Origin: Geovibrio ferrireducens
GTDB taxonomy: Bacteria; Chrysiogenota; Deferribacteres; Deferribacterales; Geovibrionaceae
Direction: 5' to 3'
Assembly (NCBI RefSeq): GCF_026226615.1
Contig: NZ_JAJAPB010000005.1
Span: 124,001 to 188,000, forward strand
DNA length: 64,000 nucleotides
Below the pieces are notes generated by a model. That model saw nothing but the letters and a program-made list of their open reading frames with translations. It made no database searches and was not told the origin of the DNA. Shown one piece after another: positions 27,049 through 36,412 of this stretch. Each line of letters begins with the position of its first letter. The stretch's first letter is position 1. Made by a program: the position numbers and the translations under genes.

Positions 27049-28807
27049 CAAAATAGCTCTCCACTGGTATGTCCCGCCCCTTGCCTTCTATGAAGAGGGC
27101 AAAGCGGATGCGCTCAAGGAGCAGCCGGAAGGTTTTCCTGTCCAGAGCGGAAATATACACCGCATCAGGCTTGGAGTTTTTTATTTCCATCAGGCTGTGC
27201 AGCCTTGCATCCGCAAACATTGTATCCGGCAGAACATTGTTCAGCACAAAATCCGCCTCCTCCGGCGGGAGCAGGTCGGTCTTGTTCAGCACCGTTATAA
27301 TCTTCTTGTCAGTGAGTCCCAGTTCCGCCAGAACTGTCTCCACAGAGCGGATGTGGTTCAGAAAGCCATGGTTTGATATATCAACCACATGAACCAGCAA
27401 ATCCGCCTCGTTCAGTTCCTCAAGGGTCGATTTGAAAGCGCCTTTGAGATTCTCAGGCAGGTCACGTATGAAACCCACCGTATCTGTTATGATAACATCA
27501 CGCTCCTCCGGAAAGCGTATGCGCTTGGAGCTTGTGTCCAGAGTGGCAAACATGAGGTCATCAGAATAAACCTCGCTTTGGGTGAGGTTGTTAAGCAGGG
27601 TGGATTTCCCGGCATTAGTGTAGCCGACAATCGAAACTATGGGCAGCCCGCCCCTGTTTCTCCTGCTCCTCTGCACTGTTCTGTTCTGTTCTATCTTCTC
27701 CAGCTTCTTGGAAAGGAATGCAATCCGGTCGTTAATGCGCCTTTTGTCTATCTCCAGTTTGGTTTCTCCGGGGCCTCTGCCCCCTATTCCGCCTGTAAGC
27801 CTTGAGAGAGCATCATCCCTGCCGGAGAGACGGGGAAGTATGTATTTAAGCTGTGCAAGCTCCACACGTATCTTGCCTTCGTTAGATTTTGCCCTGCGTG
27901 CGAATATATCAAGGATGAGCTGTGTGCGGTCAAGCACCTTAAGCTCAGTAAATTCTGAAACGGCTCTGGACTGTGCGGGTGAAAGGCTGTTATCAAAAAC
28001 TATAAAGTCTGCCCCGGTCTGGAGAGCACGGATCACCACCTCTTTCAGCCTTCCCGGCCCCATAACGTATTTCGGATGGATCTGCGGTTTAATCTGCGTA
28101 TGAATATCCAGAACATCCATTCCGGCACTTTCGGTGAGCTCCTGAAGCTCCGCCATGTGCTCCCCGGCATCCTGCTTTTTGCGGTAAGAGCCCACAAGTA
28201 TCGCAGAATGGGCGTTTTTTACCCTGAACAGAGCCTTGGTTTTATCCTCTATCTCTTTTTCCAGAGCAGAGATGAAATCCAGATAATCAGTGTCCTGCCT
28301 GTGGGGATCTGTGTCCTCAAGGAAGCCGAACATATGCGGGCTGTCCGGCGGAAGAAGATGAGCCGTCTGCATCCGCATGGGGATGCCTCTGCTGTCTCCG
28401 TGGAGAACCGTCACGGAATCCAGACGGAGAAGAGCAAGGTCGGTAAGGTCGTCGTCGGTGAGTTCCTCGCCGCCTGTGTGGGTATGCACAAGCCTTAAGC
28501 CGCGCAGCCCTCCCGGCGTTATCCTGTATCTGCTGAGGACAGGGATCACGATCTCCGATGAACCGCCGATGATCACATACTGCACTGTGTTTGCCCTGTC
28601 AAAGAGAACCGCAGTCTGTCTGCCTGTTTCCGCAGTGAGTTCACAGAGGGTTCTGGCAAACTCAGGGGACACTGCTGAAAAGGATGATGATTTTCTGCTG
28701 TAAAGCTTTTCCAGACGCTTAATCTGCTGAGGGCGCAAACCCTCAAGATGACCGAATACTTCTATGAAACGCCTCCGAAAAATTAAATTAAAAAACCGCC
28801 GCACCAT
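27023..28807 (-). CDS. hflX: HflX ribosome-associated GTPase
   Basis: HflX splits stalled or hibernating ribosomes. The glycine-rich linker GGIGGRGPGETKLEIDKRRI precedes the G domain: G1 GYTNAGKST, G3 DTVGF, G4 NKTD. The protein is longer than E. coli HflX owing to an N-terminal extension of about 150 residues, as in many anaerobes. The start is uncertain. ATG 28807 (594 residues) lies inside the loop of the preceding terminator and has no ribosome site. CGGAGG (28772-28777) is perfectly placed six bases before an ATA codon at 28765, where family members usually begin (580 residues). A short NTF2-like gene overlaps the 3' end. Confidence 0.93.
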   Translation of the reverse strand: MVRRFFNLIFRRRFIEVFGHLEGLRPQQIKRLEKLYSRKSSSFSAVSPEFARTLCELTAETGRQTAVLFDRANTVQYVIIGGSSEIVIPVLSRYRITPGGLRGLRLVHTHTGGEELTDDDLTDLALLRLDSVTVLHGDSRGIPMRMQTAHLLPPDSPHMFGFLEDTDPHRQDTDYLDFISALEKEIEDKTKALFRVKNAHSAILVGSYRKKQDAGEHMAELQELTESAGMDVLDIHTQIKPQIHPKYVMGPGRLKEVVIRALQTGADFIVFDNSLSPAQSRAVSEFTELKVLDRTQLILDIFARRAKSNEGKIRVELAQLKYILPRLSGRDDALSRLTGGIGGRGPGETKLEIDKRRINDRIAFLSKKLEKIEQNRTVQRSRRNRGGLPIVSIVGYTNAGKSTLLNNLTQSEVYSDDLMFATLDTSSKRIRFPEERDVIITDTVGFIRDLPENLKGAFKSTLEELNEADLLVHVVDISNHGFLNHIRSVETVLAELGLTDKKIITVLNKTDLLPPEEADFVLNNVLPDTMFADARLHSLMEIKNSKPDAVYISALDRKTFRLLLERIRFALFIEGKGRDIPVESYFDDDPERDN

Positions 28808-28825
28808 GGAAATGATACGGCGGCT
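28789..28825 (-). terminator. Terminator of sCache chemoreceptor gene
   Basis: On the minus strand GCCGCCG (28818-28824) pairs with CGGCGG (28796-28801), followed by six or seven T's. It terminates the chemoreceptor gene that ends at 28858. The annotated hflX ATG falls inside its loop. Confidence 0.85.
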
Positions 28826-28857
28826 TTTATTCTATACGCTGCTGGCTTTCTTTGCAA

Positions 28858-30543
28858 TTATTCTGTTCTGAACCTCGAAACAAGCTGGCTCATTTCATCC
28901 GCCTGCCTCTGGAGATCCGCTATGGTGTGGGTTATCTCCTGCATTGCGACTGAACTCTCCTCCAGACCGGAACTGAGCGCCTGAGTGTTGTCGTTTATGC
29001 TTATTATCGTAGCGGTCTGCTCCTGAACAGCGTTACTTATTATGCTGTTCACCTGCTCCGCAGTTTCCATTGTTGTCACTATCTGCCCGAAAACAGCGCC
29101 TGTTTCGCCTATAACTTTCACGCCCTCTTCAACCTGTTTTCTGGCTTCTCTCATGTCCTTTTCGGCCTCGCCTGTCTCCCTGACAAGGCCGCCAATTATC
29201 TTGCTGATTTCGCTTGTGGCGTTCTGTGTCCGTTCCGCCAGCTTGCGTACCTCATCCGCCACCACGGCAAAGCCTCTTCCTGCGTCTCCCGCTCTGGCTG
29301 CTTCTATTGCTGCGTTAAGCGCAAGCAGGTTAGTCTGGTCGGCTATATCGTCTATCACACCCACAATATTGCCTATCTCATCTGATGAACCTGAAAGTCT
29401 GCCTATAGCCGCGCTGAGCCTGTCCACCTTGTCTCTGATTGCGTTTATCTCATTTGTGGCCTTGTTGAGGCTCTTCCGCCCTTCGCCTGTGTATTTTACC
29501 GCCTCACGTGAGCGCTCGCTCCCTTCACGGAGCGCTTCCAGAACCTCGCTGGAGGATGATGTAAGCTCTTCCGTAGCTGCGGCCACGCTCGAAACCTGAG
29601 AGGACTGTCCCTGAAATGTGGAGGCCATCTCCTCTGAGGCTGAGGCAAGCTGTGAGCTTGCGGAAGCCACACTCACGGAGCTCTGCTTTATGGTTATTAT
29701 GAGATCTTTGAGCTTGTCTATGAATCTGTTGAAGTTTTCCGCAACCTGACCGACTTCATCCTTCTGGCTGACTTTGATCGCAACTGTCAGGTCACCTTCG
29801 CCTTCTGAAATATCCTTAAGCATGTCTGCCGTCTGTCCGAGGCTTTTTGTAAGAACCCGAACCACAAGGAAAGTCACCGTAATCATTACAGCCAGCAGAA
29901 CCGCCACGGCCGCTGCCATGATTTTCACCATCAGGGCCTTCTGTTCAGCAGCAGACTGCTCTATCCGCGCTATCTCCTCGTTTATATCATCTATAAAAAA
30001 ACCTGTGCCCACGACCCAGCCCCATTTCTCCAGACCGACGACATAGCTGAGCTTGTCACCCTGTCTGCCTGTTTCGGGGTTGTTCCACTGATAAAGCACA
30101 TAACCCTGCTTCTCGTCTCTGGCAATACGGCTCATCTCACGGAAAATATATTTACCGTCACCGCTTTTCAGATCTCCCAGATTTCTCCCTTCCAATTCAG
30201 GGTTTCCTCTGTGAACCAGCACATTGGAATCGAAATCCGTGACAAATACATAGTTCCCGTTATCAAAACTGAACTTTTTTATTATTTCCTTAGCAGCATT
30301 CTGTGCCTGCACATCATCAGCCGCAGAACTGCGGTAAATATCATCTATGGATGAAACCGCCATTTCAATGTAGATTTTAAGCTCATCACGCTTGGCAGCT
30401 TCAAGATCGCTTCTTGTGTTTTCAACAAAGCTCCTTCCCATTTGCCCCATTTCATAAACTGCCAAAAACATTACTGAAAATACAGCAATCAGAACCGACA
30501 GCGTGGTAACAACGCTGAACTTAAGTCTTAACGAAAGAGACAT
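28858..30543 (-). CDS. Methyl-accepting chemotaxis protein with sCache_2 sensor
   Basis: The 561-residue receptor has TM1 (~8-32), a periplasmic single-Cache domain ([20 protein letters not shown]; later [14 protein letters not shown]), TM2 (~195-215), HAMP and a signalling hairpin with [20 protein letters not shown]. The GD after RA, in place of GEH in the other two receptors, places it in a different length or subfamily class. The start at 30543 follows ACCTCC-complement GGAGGT by five bases. sCache_2 domains of this kind often bind small organic acids; the ligand here is unknown. Confidence 0.95.
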   Translation of the reverse strand: MSLSLRLKFSVVTTLSVLIAVFSVMFLAVYEMGQMGRSFVENTRSDLEAAKRDELKIYIEMAVSSIDDIYRSSAADDVQAQNAAKEIIKKFSFDNGNYVFVTDFDSNVLVHRGNPELEGRNLGDLKSGDGKYIFREMSRIARDEKQGYVLYQWNNPETGRQGDKLSYVVGLEKWGWVVGTGFFIDDINEEIARIEQSAAEQKALMVKIMAAAVAVLLAVMITVTFLVVRVLTKSLGQTADMLKDISEGEGDLTVAIKVSQKDEVGQVAENFNRFIDKLKDLIITIKQSSVSVASASSQLASASEEMASTFQGQSSQVSSVAAATEELTSSSSEVLEALREGSERSREAVKYTGEGRKSLNKATNEINAIRDKVDRLSAAIGRLSGSSDEIGNIVGVIDDIADQTNLLALNAAIEAARAGDAGRGFAVVADEVRKLAERTQNATSEISKIIGGLVRETGEAEKDMREARKQVEEGVKVIGETGAVFGQIVTTMETAEQVNSIISNAVQEQTATIISINDNTQALSSGLEESSVAMQEITHTIADLQRQADEMSQLVSRFRTE

Positions 30544-30924
30544 GAATAACCTCCGTAAATCAGAATACATGATTTGTGTCTGTCATATCCTATAAGAACA
30601 CTAGTTTTGTCCTTTTTTATGTCAATAAAATATTAACAAAAGCTAAGAAATTCAAGGATTATTTTTGTTCCGGAAACAAATTGTTTAGATTATTTAACTG
30701 ATTAATAATTAAGACTAATTATCTACCATAATTCATACTGTATATAAATGTAACACTATTCTGAACAGATAAATTCCCTTTCAAAATTTTACTGTATATA
30801 AATGTGACACTATTTTGAGTAATTTCTGCCGGATATACGCCGAAACTGGCAATCGGATTGTCAATTTCTGTTGTTATTTTACAAATTCTGATTATTATAT
30901 TTTCTTAACCAAGCGGAGGCATGA
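30544..30924. promoter_or_regulatory. Intergenic region with 29-bp direct repeats
   Basis: No gene. Two 29-base direct repeats, 30736-30764 and 30790-30818, begin TACTGTATATAAATGT and differ at only two positions. Their starts are 54 bases apart, about five helical turns. They lie 107 to 190 bases upstream of the marR gene. They are candidate binding sites for that regulator or another protein. A TTGACA sequence on the minus strand (near 30625-30630) could be a -35 box for the chemoreceptor. Confidence 0.6.
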
Positions 30925-31401
30925 ATGATTTCAAACAACATGACAAATGACAAAAAAACCGAGATTATCCTTGATTTTGTGGTAGAAGCGGCAAGAGCAT
31001 TCGGAATAATTCAGGAAGCGGGCAAAAAAATAGGCGCAGTCAGTGAAACAGGCAAAAGAATATGGGCTCTTCTCAGGATTCTTAAGCTTTACGGTCCGCA
31101 GACAGTGCCGCAGATAGCGAAAATGCGCTCTGTTTCCAGACAGTATATACAGAGGCTCGCCAACGACATAGTTGACGAAGGATACGCAGAATACAGCAAA
31201 AACCCCGGCCACAAACGTTCGCAGTTTCTCAAAATCACCCAGAAGGGCGAGGAGCTTTACAGCGAAGTTTATGAAGCAATGAGAGAAAATGTGGAGGCTG
31301 TTGCCCCCAAGTTCAGGGAAGAGGACTTAAGCGCAGCGGAAAGAGTTCTCAAATCACTCATATATGAGCTTGAGCACTATTTGGGAAAATCAAAGAAATA
31401 A
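30925..31401 (+). CDS. MarR-family transcriptional regulator
   Basis: The 158-residue winged-helix protein has recognition region TVPQIAKMRSVSRQYIQRLANDIVDEGYAEY (residues ~63-93) and a wing (KNPGHKRSQFLKITQKG). Flanking helices would form the dimer. MarR proteins usually repress themselves and a neighbour and respond to small ligands. GGAGG sits five bases before the ATG. The direct repeats in its upstream region are plausible operators. The 3' end overlaps the convergent diguanylate cyclase gene by 25 bases. Confidence 0.9.
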   Translation: MISNNMTNDKKTEIILDFVVEAARAFGIIQEAGKKIGAVSETGKRIWALLRILKLYGPQTVPQIAKMRSVSRQYIQRLANDIVDEGYAEYSKNPGHKRSQFLKITQKGEELYSEVYEAMRENVEAVAPKFREEDLSAAERVLKSLIYELEHYLGKSKK

Positions 31402-33371
31402 GCAAAGCCGTTTTTCCCGCCGTTTTTCACTTCGTACATGGCGGTATCTGCCTTGCTCACCAGTTCATCTATATTTACCCCGTCATCGGGAATAATGCTT
31501 ATGCCTATGCTCGCCCCTAATATCTGCCTGTCACCGCAGGCGCCGTAGGGGCGGGAAACCATCTCTATAATCCTTCTGGACACCGCTCCGGCTTTTTCCC
31601 TGTTTTCTATCCGGCTTAAAATAACCAGGAACTCATCCCCGCCTATGCGGCAGGCAGTGTCAGCCGTTCTGATGCTGGTGAGAATGCGTCTTGCAGTCTC
31701 TTTCAGCACATCATCACCGGCTTTGTGCCCGTAAGTATCATTAACGTTTTTGAAGCCGTCCAGATCAATAAACAGAACAGCGGCCATTTCACCGTATCTT
31801 TGCACCCTTTCCAGAACGGTTTCCAGCCTGTCCCTCATCAGGAATCTGTTGGGGAGTCCGGTGAGTATGTCGTGCATGGCCATATGCCGTATTTTTTCCT
31901 CACGGAGTTTTTTATCCGTGATGTTTTCCTTCACCGCCACATAGAAAAGCAGCCTTCCTTCGCTGCATTTCACAGGGGTTATTGTCGAAAGCTCCCAGAA
32001 AATATCACCGTATTTACCGCGGCTGCAAAGCTCCCCGTTCCAGGTCTGCCCTCCGCGTATTGTCTCCCACAGATTTTCATAGTACTCCTGCGGGTGCACT
32101 CCTGATTTGAGCAGGTTCACGTTTTTCCCGAATATCTCCGGTGCGCTGTAACCGGAAATCTCGCAGAAAGCAGGGTTAACATATTCCACATGGCCTGATG
32201 AGTCGGTAATTATTACGGAAACCGGGCTTTGCTCCACAACGAGAGAAAGCTTCATTATCTCTTCGCTGCGTCTTTTCTCATCGGTAATGTCCCTGAAAAC
32301 GTTCAGAACTGCCATGCCGTTTCTGCTTTCATACGGCTGACTGGACATCTTGACGGTCATTTCCCTTCCGCGCTTGTTTATCAGGGTTCTTTCAAAACCA
32401 ACGGAAGGCTTTCTGGTTGTGAGCATATCTTCGATAAAATCTTCCACCGATACCTTATCCTGTTCGGGGATAAAATCCATAATACGCTCACCGAAAGCGT
32501 CCTCAGGGTTTTCGTACCCCAGAAGCTCCGCCCCGGCGGGATTTATGTAGGTGATGAGCATTTTCTCCTGGACAACAATGCCCATCGGGGAAAACTCAGT
32601 AAGAAGTCTGTATTTGTTTTCACTCTTTTCCAGCAGCTTTCTGGTTTTCGTTATTTCGGTGCAGTCTTCCAGAGTGCAGACTATGCCGCTGAATTTTCCG
32701 GAAGCATCCCTGCTTGGGGAGGCGCTGACCTTGACAAAGCCGTTTCCGCCGTTTCTTGTGGAGCAGAAAAGTTCATCGTAAAAAGCTTTTCCGGTTTTTA
32801 CCAGACCGTCAAAAGGACATTTGTAATCATGCAGAATACAGGTATCACCCTCAAGCTTCCCTGCGAAAAAATCCTTTATATTTTTATTAAACCAGTTGGC
32901 GCGTTCACCCAGCATCATCATGGATATTGCGGCGGAGTTGGCAAATTTCATTTTCAGACTGCTGTCCAGTATAACAACGCCGGAGGGCAGGTGTTCGGTA
33001 ACGGTCTCCAGTATATCAGGAAGCTCCTCCGAGCCCTCTTCTTCGGCAGTGTTTTCGGTAATATCAGTGCCGATACAGAGAAACTTTTCCCCGCCGTTGT
33101 TCATGGGTATCCGGGTAAAACGGAAAGTTCGCCTATTGTTCTCCTGATCAGAAAGAGTTATGCTTCTTGTGGATACGTATAAGGGTGAGAGTGAGCTGGA
33201 TATTTCAGAGGAGAATCTGCCGCAGAATTCATTGCCGTAAACAGATAAAAACTTTTCAGCCTCCTTGTTTACATAAAGAAAGCATTTCTGTTTATCAGTA
33301 ACCATAACTATGCTTTCGGAATCTGTAAGGATACCAAAATCAGTCAACTCGGAACTGAAATGTGTTTTCAT
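31377..33371 (-). CDS. PAS-repeat diguanylate cyclase
   Basis: The 664-residue cytoplasmic protein has four PAS-type segments (approximately 12-105, 120-240, 255-370, 375-490) and a C-terminal GGDEF domain. The active-site motif RIGGDEF is intact, and the inhibitory site RTAD lies five residues before it. It should therefore make c-di-GMP and be feedback-inhibited. PAS4 (ITDSSGHVEYVNPAFCEISG) is the best conserved and could bind flavin or haem, but no diagnostic residue was identified. No transmembrane segment is seen. It overlaps marR at the 3' ends. Confidence 0.94.
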   Translation of the reverse strand: MKTHFSSELTDFGILTDSESIVMVTDKQKCFLYVNKEAEKFLSVYGNEFCGRFSSEISSSLSPLYVSTRSITLSDQENNRRTFRFTRIPMNNGGEKFLCIGTDITENTAEEEGSEELPDILETVTEHLPSGVVILDSSLKMKFANSAAISMMMLGERANWFNKNIKDFFAGKLEGDTCILHDYKCPFDGLVKTGKAFYDELFCSTRNGGNGFVKVSASPSRDASGKFSGIVCTLEDCTEITKTRKLLEKSENKYRLLTEFSPMGIVVQEKMLITYINPAGAELLGYENPEDAFGERIMDFIPEQDKVSVEDFIEDMLTTRKPSVGFERTLINKRGREMTVKMSSQPYESRNGMAVLNVFRDITDEKRRSEEIMKLSLVVEQSPVSVIITDSSGHVEYVNPAFCEISGYSAPEIFGKNVNLLKSGVHPQEYYENLWETIRGGQTWNGELCSRGKYGDIFWELSTITPVKCSEGRLLFYVAVKENITDKKLREEKIRHMAMHDILTGLPNRFLMRDRLETVLERVQRYGEMAAVLFIDLDGFKNVNDTYGHKAGDDVLKETARRILTSIRTADTACRIGGDEFLVILSRIENREKAGAVSRRIIEMVSRPYGACGDRQILGASIGISIIPDDGVNIDELVSKADTAMYEVKNGGKNGFAYFFDFPK

Positions 33372-33570
33372 CTCCCACCTTGGCTGTGCATTGTATATAT
33401 CAATAACGCTTATCGGCGCATAGGAGTATATTTATTCAATTTAACTATTTATGCAAGAGGATATTGTTAAAACTGAGCCAAAATACAAATAAATTAGGAG
33501 AGAGACCATTTAAAGAGATGTTGACTGATATATTGAATCATTGAATATAAAACTTATATAATAAGGAGTT

Positions 33571-34605
33571 ATGAAGATGTACCTAGGTTTTTTCAGTGAC
33601 AACTGCGCAGGCGTGCTGCCGGAGATAATGGAAGCAATTTCAGCAGAAAATAGTGGTTTTACACGACCTTACGGCTATGATCATACAACCGGGGAGTCGA
33701 AAGAGGTTCTCAGGGAACATCTGGGGGATGCGGAAGTTAACTTCATGCTAACAGGAACAGGTGCAAATGTTGCACTTATTGCAGCGGCTCTGAAACCGTT
33801 TCAGGGGGTAATATGCCCGGAGACTGCTCACATAAATGTGGACGAATGCGGCGCTCCCGAAAGATTCACATCATGCAAGCTTCTGAGCGTTCCGGCGGAA
33901 AACGGCAAGCTGAACCCTAAATACATCACGAAATTTGCCCATAATGTCGGCTTTGAGCACAATGTGCAGCCTGTTATGGTTTCCATATCTCAGGCAACGG
34001 AAGCGGGCAGTCTGTACACTGTTGATGAGATAAGTGAAATAGCCCGCATAACCCACGAAAACGGCATGTATCTGCACATGGACGGAGCAAGGATAACTAA
34101 CGCTGCCTGTGCCATGGGCAAAACAATAAAGGAAATCTCAGGCGATCTTGGGGTGGATCTCCTCAGCCTTGGAGGAACAAAGGCGGGAATGATGTTCGGA
34201 GAGGCTGCCGTGTTCTTTAATAAGGAACTCGCAGCCGATTTCAAATACATCCGTAAGCAATCTATGCAGCTTCTCTCCAAGTCCCGCTATATAGCCGCAC
34301 AGTTCAAAAGAATGTTTGAGGATGACCTGTGGCTGAAGGCGGCCGGGCATGCAAACGCAATGGCCGCATATCTGGGTGAAAGGCTTGAAGCCATAAACGG
34401 TGTAACACTCAGCAGAAAGCCGGAGGTAAATGCAGTATTTGCGCAGATACCCCGCAGCGCAATTGATGTGATAATAAAAGAATTCGGCTTTTATATCTGG
34501 AATGAGGAGCTGAACGAAGTGCGCCTGATGACCAGCTTCGCAACGGAGAAGAAGGATATAGACGCATTCGCGGACAGGCTGGCAGAGGTGATGAAGACGG
34601 TATAG
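33571..34605 (+). CDS. Threonine aldolase / beta-eliminating lyase family
   Basis: The 344-residue PLP enzyme of the low-specificity threonine-aldolase family cleaves threonine or allo-threonine to glycine and acetaldehyde. The PLP lysine is in LLSLGGTKAGMM (~residue 205). The aldolase fold signatures FSDNCAGV, GTGANVALIAAAL and HMDGARITNA are present. AAGGAG precedes the ATG. Together with glyA and the GcvR-like gene it is another glycine-related function in the window, though not clustered with them. It ends at a hairpin at 34615-34645. Confidence 0.92.
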   Translation: MKMYLGFFSDNCAGVLPEIMEAISAENSGFTRPYGYDHTTGESKEVLREHLGDAEVNFMLTGTGANVALIAAALKPFQGVICPETAHINVDECGAPERFTSCKLLSVPAENGKLNPKYITKFAHNVGFEHNVQPVMVSISQATEAGSLYTVDEISEIARITHENGMYLHMDGARITNAACAMGKTIKEISGDLGVDLLSLGGTKAGMMFGEAAVFFNKELAADFKYIRKQSMQLLSKSRYIAAQFKRMFEDDLWLKAAGHANAMAAYLGERLEAINGVTLSRKPEVNAVFAQIPRSAIDVIIKEFGFYIWNEELNEVRLMTSFATEKKDIDAFADRLAEVMKTV

Positions 34606-34614
34606 AGAAAATCA

Positions 34615-34645
34615 CACGACATCCACGGAGGATGTGGATGCCGTG
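34615..34645 (+). terminator. Hairpin after threonine aldolase gene
   Basis: CACGACATCCAC (34615-34626) pairs with GTGGATGCCGTG (34634-34645) with one A-C mismatch and a seven-base loop. No T-run follows on the plus strand, so its strength is uncertain. Confidence 0.6.
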
Positions 34646-34651
34646 CTTAAA

Positions 34652-34699
34652 AAAGCTTTAATATTTGCCTCAGACCGCCTGCGGAAGCAGCCTGAGGCA
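34652..34699 (-). terminator. Terminator of lipoprotein redox operon
   Basis: On the minus strand TGCCTCAGG (34691-34699) pairs with the arm at 34666-34674, enclosing a smaller CTGC/GCAG hairpin. A T-rich run (AAAGCTTTTTT) follows about 10 bases later. It lies 50 bases beyond the flavoprotein stop codon. Confidence 0.6.
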
Positions 34700-34750
34700 T
34701 ATTGCGGGATCTCTCCTCTCCCTTTTATCCTGCGGAGACAGGATTCTCTG

Positions 34751-36358
34751 TTACTCCCATGAATTTTCGTTTGACATTTCCCTACCTGCAACAAGTCCGA
34801 AGGTAAAGGCTCCGGCGGTTCCGCCTCCTGCGAGATAATACTGGGCATTGATGTGGGCAATGGATGAACCTGCGGCATAAAGACCGGGAATTACCGAACC
34901 GTCGGTTTTAAGAACCTGAGTTTTAGCATTCACACGGAGACCTCCGCATGACAGAGTAAAAACCCTCTGGCTTGTCTGCCTCATGGCATAAAAAGGAGCT
35001 TCCATTACCTGAAGTGTAGTGGGATCCTTCTGGAATTGTTCGTCGGTTCCGTTAGTTGCGTACAGGTTGTAGCGGTTCACGGTTTCACTAAGGATCGATG
35101 CCGGAACACCTATTTTTCCCGCAAGTTCAACTATAGTATTGGCAGTTTCCATAGAGAAGTTCGCCTGAACTGCAAGGGGTATCTCATCCAGCACTTTCTG
35201 GTCAAAAATGAGGTAGATTGAAGGATATGTTCTTGCCACAAGTCTTCCGAAAACTGAGCCTCCAAGATCCTCAGGCGCAAATCTTATTCCTGTGGGAGTA
35301 ACGGCTATTGATTTAACAAGAGCAGGATGGTTCATATAAGTCGGACCGTAGTCCTCGGCAGCTCCCATATTTTTTATATCGGCTCCTATTGCCTGTCCCA
35401 TTTTTATTCCATCGCCTCTGTCTCTGCCGCTGCCGCCGCGGAAGCAGTTCATTGCGTGGGGTATAAACTGCTGAACCATCTCATCGTTGTTTATGAAACC
35501 GCCGCTGCATATAAGAACTGCTTTTGAAGCTTTGTAATATTTTGTGCCGCCGTCTTTCTCAGCGGCAACACCTACTACCCTTCCGCTTCCGTTTACTATG
35601 AGTTCGTTTGCTCTTGCGCTGTATTCAACTGAAACATTACTGAGTGCAAGCGTTGCTGTTTCAAGTGCTCTCCAGAATGTTCCTGCTCTTGAAAGACCTG
35701 CAGATGTATCCGCAATTGCAAAATGCGTATGGGGAACAGGAGTGGTGTAGCCTGCTTTAGCCATAAGCTCGGGGCGTTTTTCATTATCATACATAAGGCT
35801 GTAATCAGCGGCGGGGCCGGTGGCATAGCCTGTGTAAAACCCTGAGTAAGTCACGCCAAGCTCCACAAGGGTATCGTAAGCCGCTTTCGCATTATCAGCA
35901 TAAACTCTCATAAGCTCCGCATTGCCGCCTTCGCCTACTCCGGCGAGTGCATAGTTATAAAACTCATCAGCATCTTCAGTGAAGCCGCTGTCTATCTGAA
36001 TCTGCGTACCGCCGCCGAAGTGTGTTCCGCCGCCGCATATTTTTGTACTGCCGCCGCCTGCCGTTCCTGCTTCTACAAAAATTATTTTTGCGGAAGGATC
36101 CTGTTTTTTTATGTTGATGGCAGCCATTGCGCCCGCACCGCCGAAACCGACAAGAACGAAATCAGCAGAATCGTCCCAGCTTGAAGGAAGATTACCCGAG
36201 CTACCAGCAGAACCGGAGGGCTCTACGACATTGACATCGCCTCCGCAGCCAGTGAGAATGCTCATTCCAACTGTACCCACCGCAAGACTTCCGAATTTAA
36301 GAAACTTTCTGCGGGAAATCGATTTATTTATCTCTTTTTCATCTTTTTTTATACTCAT
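34751..36358 (-). CDS. Tat-exported FAD-binding fumarate-reductase-like flavoprotein, lipoprotein
   Basis: The 535-residue protein has a twin-arginine signal (SRRKFLKFG) that leads into a lipobox (SILTGC), implying Tat export and lipid anchoring outside the cytoplasm. The FAD Rossmann motif is VLVGFGGAGAMAAINI. C-terminal family motifs CGGLRVN and PGLYAAGSSIAHINAQYYLAGGGTAGAFTFG match the fumarate-reductase/ketosteroid-dehydrogenase flavoprotein class. It has no haem motifs of its own, so it probably receives electrons from the cytochrome encoded upstream. The reduced substrate (an enoate, for example) is not predictable. It is last in a three-gene operon under apparent sigma-54 control. Confidence 0.92.
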   Translation of the reverse strand: MSIKKDEKEINKSISRRKFLKFGSLAVGTVGMSILTGCGGDVNVVEPSGSAGSSGNLPSSWDDSADFVLVGFGGAGAMAAINIKKQDPSAKIIFVEAGTAGGGSTKICGGGTHFGGGTQIQIDSGFTEDADEFYNYALAGVGEGGNAELMRVYADNAKAAYDTLVELGVTYSGFYTGYATGPAADYSLMYDNEKRPELMAKAGYTTPVPHTHFAIADTSAGLSRAGTFWRALETATLALSNVSVEYSARANELIVNGSGRVVGVAAEKDGGTKYYKASKAVLICSGGFINNDEMVQQFIPHAMNCFRGGSGRDRGDGIKMGQAIGADIKNMGAAEDYGPTYMNHPALVKSIAVTPTGIRFAPEDLGGSVFGRLVARTYPSIYLIFDQKVLDEIPLAVQANFSMETANTIVELAGKIGVPASILSETVNRYNLYATNGTDEQFQKDPTTLQVMEAPFYAMRQTSQRVFTLSCGGLRVNAKTQVLKTDGSVIPGLYAAGSSIAHINAQYYLAGGGTAGAFTFGLVAGREMSNENSWE

Positions 36359-36412
36359 GATTTTCTCCTTAAAATGAATTTTCTGTTGTGATTCTTAAAA
36401 TTACAAACAGAG

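Noticed and set aside
32229-33182. 317-codon plus-strand frame opposite the PAS-GGDEF gene
   Set aside because: It is fully antisense to a gene with four PAS domains and a GGDEF domain; no ribosome site and no recognisable fold.
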